42,892 nucleotides of DNA from Pseudomonadota bacterium (GTDB taxonomy: Bacteria; Tectomicrobia; Entotheonellia; Entotheonellales; Entotheonellaceae): the NCBI GenBank assembly GCA_005777235.1, contig SXND01000264.1, forward strand, positions 1 through 42,892, given 5' to 3'. The position numbers were made by a program, and so were the translations under genes. Under the pieces are notes generated by a model. It worked only from the letters and a program-made list of their open reading frames with translations, did not search any database and was not told the DNA's origin. Shown one piece after another: positions 42,806 through 42,892 of the stretch (position 1 is its first letter; each line of letters starts with the position of its first letter).

Positions 42806-42892
42806 AATCACAACCGATAGCAGATTTGTATTCCGACTACTTGCTGGCGTCGTTTGGGGCGACCACGGCTACCGGGCTGAGCGCACTGCTGG
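42802..42892 (+). CDS. Transposase N-terminus, continues beyond window
   Basis: ATG 42802 overlaps the preceding stop (ATGA) and opens MKSQPIADLYSDYLLASFGA then TTATGLSALL, which resembles the start of IS4/IS701-type DDE transposases. The frame is open to the window end. The left end of the element probably lies between about 42745 and 42800, inside the 3' end of the AlbA_2 gene, where the protein sequence ceases to look like its family. Confidence 0.65.
   Translation, partial: MKSQPIADLYSDYLLASFGATTATGLSALL

Noticed and set aside
1..42892. Genome-wide reassignment of TAG to glutamine
   Set aside because: Many intact genes here end naturally with TAG (aldo/keto reductase, acetamidase, methyltransferase, PhyH, NHL protein, HsdM-HsdS, helicase), at the positions expected for their families.

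Overview
The window is high-GC bacterial DNA with a Gram-negative style of gene content: a secreted cysteine-rich peptide with its DUF692 modification enzyme, an ABC exporter, fused oligopeptide-type permeases and many oxidoreductases of environmental bacteria. The mixture (luciferase-like FMN monooxygenases, phytanoyl-CoA dioxygenase, NHL-repeat protein, HEAT-repeat Ser/Thr kinase, many intergenic palindromes, TnpB relics) resembles uncultured lineages such as Candidatus Entotheonella/Tectomicrobia. That placement is a guess from gene style, not from a marker gene. I saw no rRNA, tRNA or CRISPR array.

Layout. 1-5.0 kb (+): two flavin-dependent luciferase-like monooxygenases, an OppB-OppC permease fused into one chain, and an aldo/keto reductase. 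5.0-9.1 kb (-): a FAD oxidoreductase fused to a methyltransferase, followed at once by an ABC exporter with a repetitive poly-acidic N-terminus. 9.4-13.0 kb: a methyltransferase and a HEAT-repeat protein kinase. 13.5-15.2 kb (-): an operon of a small rhodanese, an FKBP-type isomerase and an acetamidase/formamidase. The rhodanese has an in-frame TGA exactly at its catalytic cysteine, followed by a SECIS-like hairpin, so it is a candidate selenoprotein. 15.4-17.3 kb (+): DUF2470, an internally duplicated PHYHY protein and a DUF188 protein. 17.5-19.9 kb (-): a bufferin-type copper-peptide operon (DUF2282 precursor, DUF692, DUF2063, DoxX). 20.2-27.1 kb: glycosyltransferase, LysR regulator, CvpA, ABC-F ATPase, M20 amidohydrolase and small unknowns. 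27.2-28.4 kb: a frameshifted TnpB element. 28.4-31.8 kb (+): phytanoyl-CoA dioxygenase, a COG4091-type dehydrogenase with a SAF domain and an NHL beta-propeller, probably one catabolic cassette.

32-42.9 kb is a defence/mobile island in decay. It holds a broken hsdM, a broken zeta-type kinase with its small partner, an intact HsdM-HsdS single-chain fusion, two N-terminal stubs of hsdR that carry the same one-base deletion, an intact NERD-like/UvrD-type helicase paired with a DUF2290-like protein, a broken HEPN pair, a broken small conserved gene, and an AlbA_2 (Schlafen/RecG-like) ATP-binding protein whose 3' end is probably cut by an insertion sequence whose transposase starts at the window edge. 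Several island genes carry CAG-to-TAG nonsense changes plus frameshifts, while the first 27 kb is almost entirely intact, so this is local decay and not general sequence error.

Three copies of a palindromic 110-145 bp repeat with TAG-containing ends lie at gene borders. Two of them supply the stop codon of one neighbour, and one also supplies the start codon of another gene.
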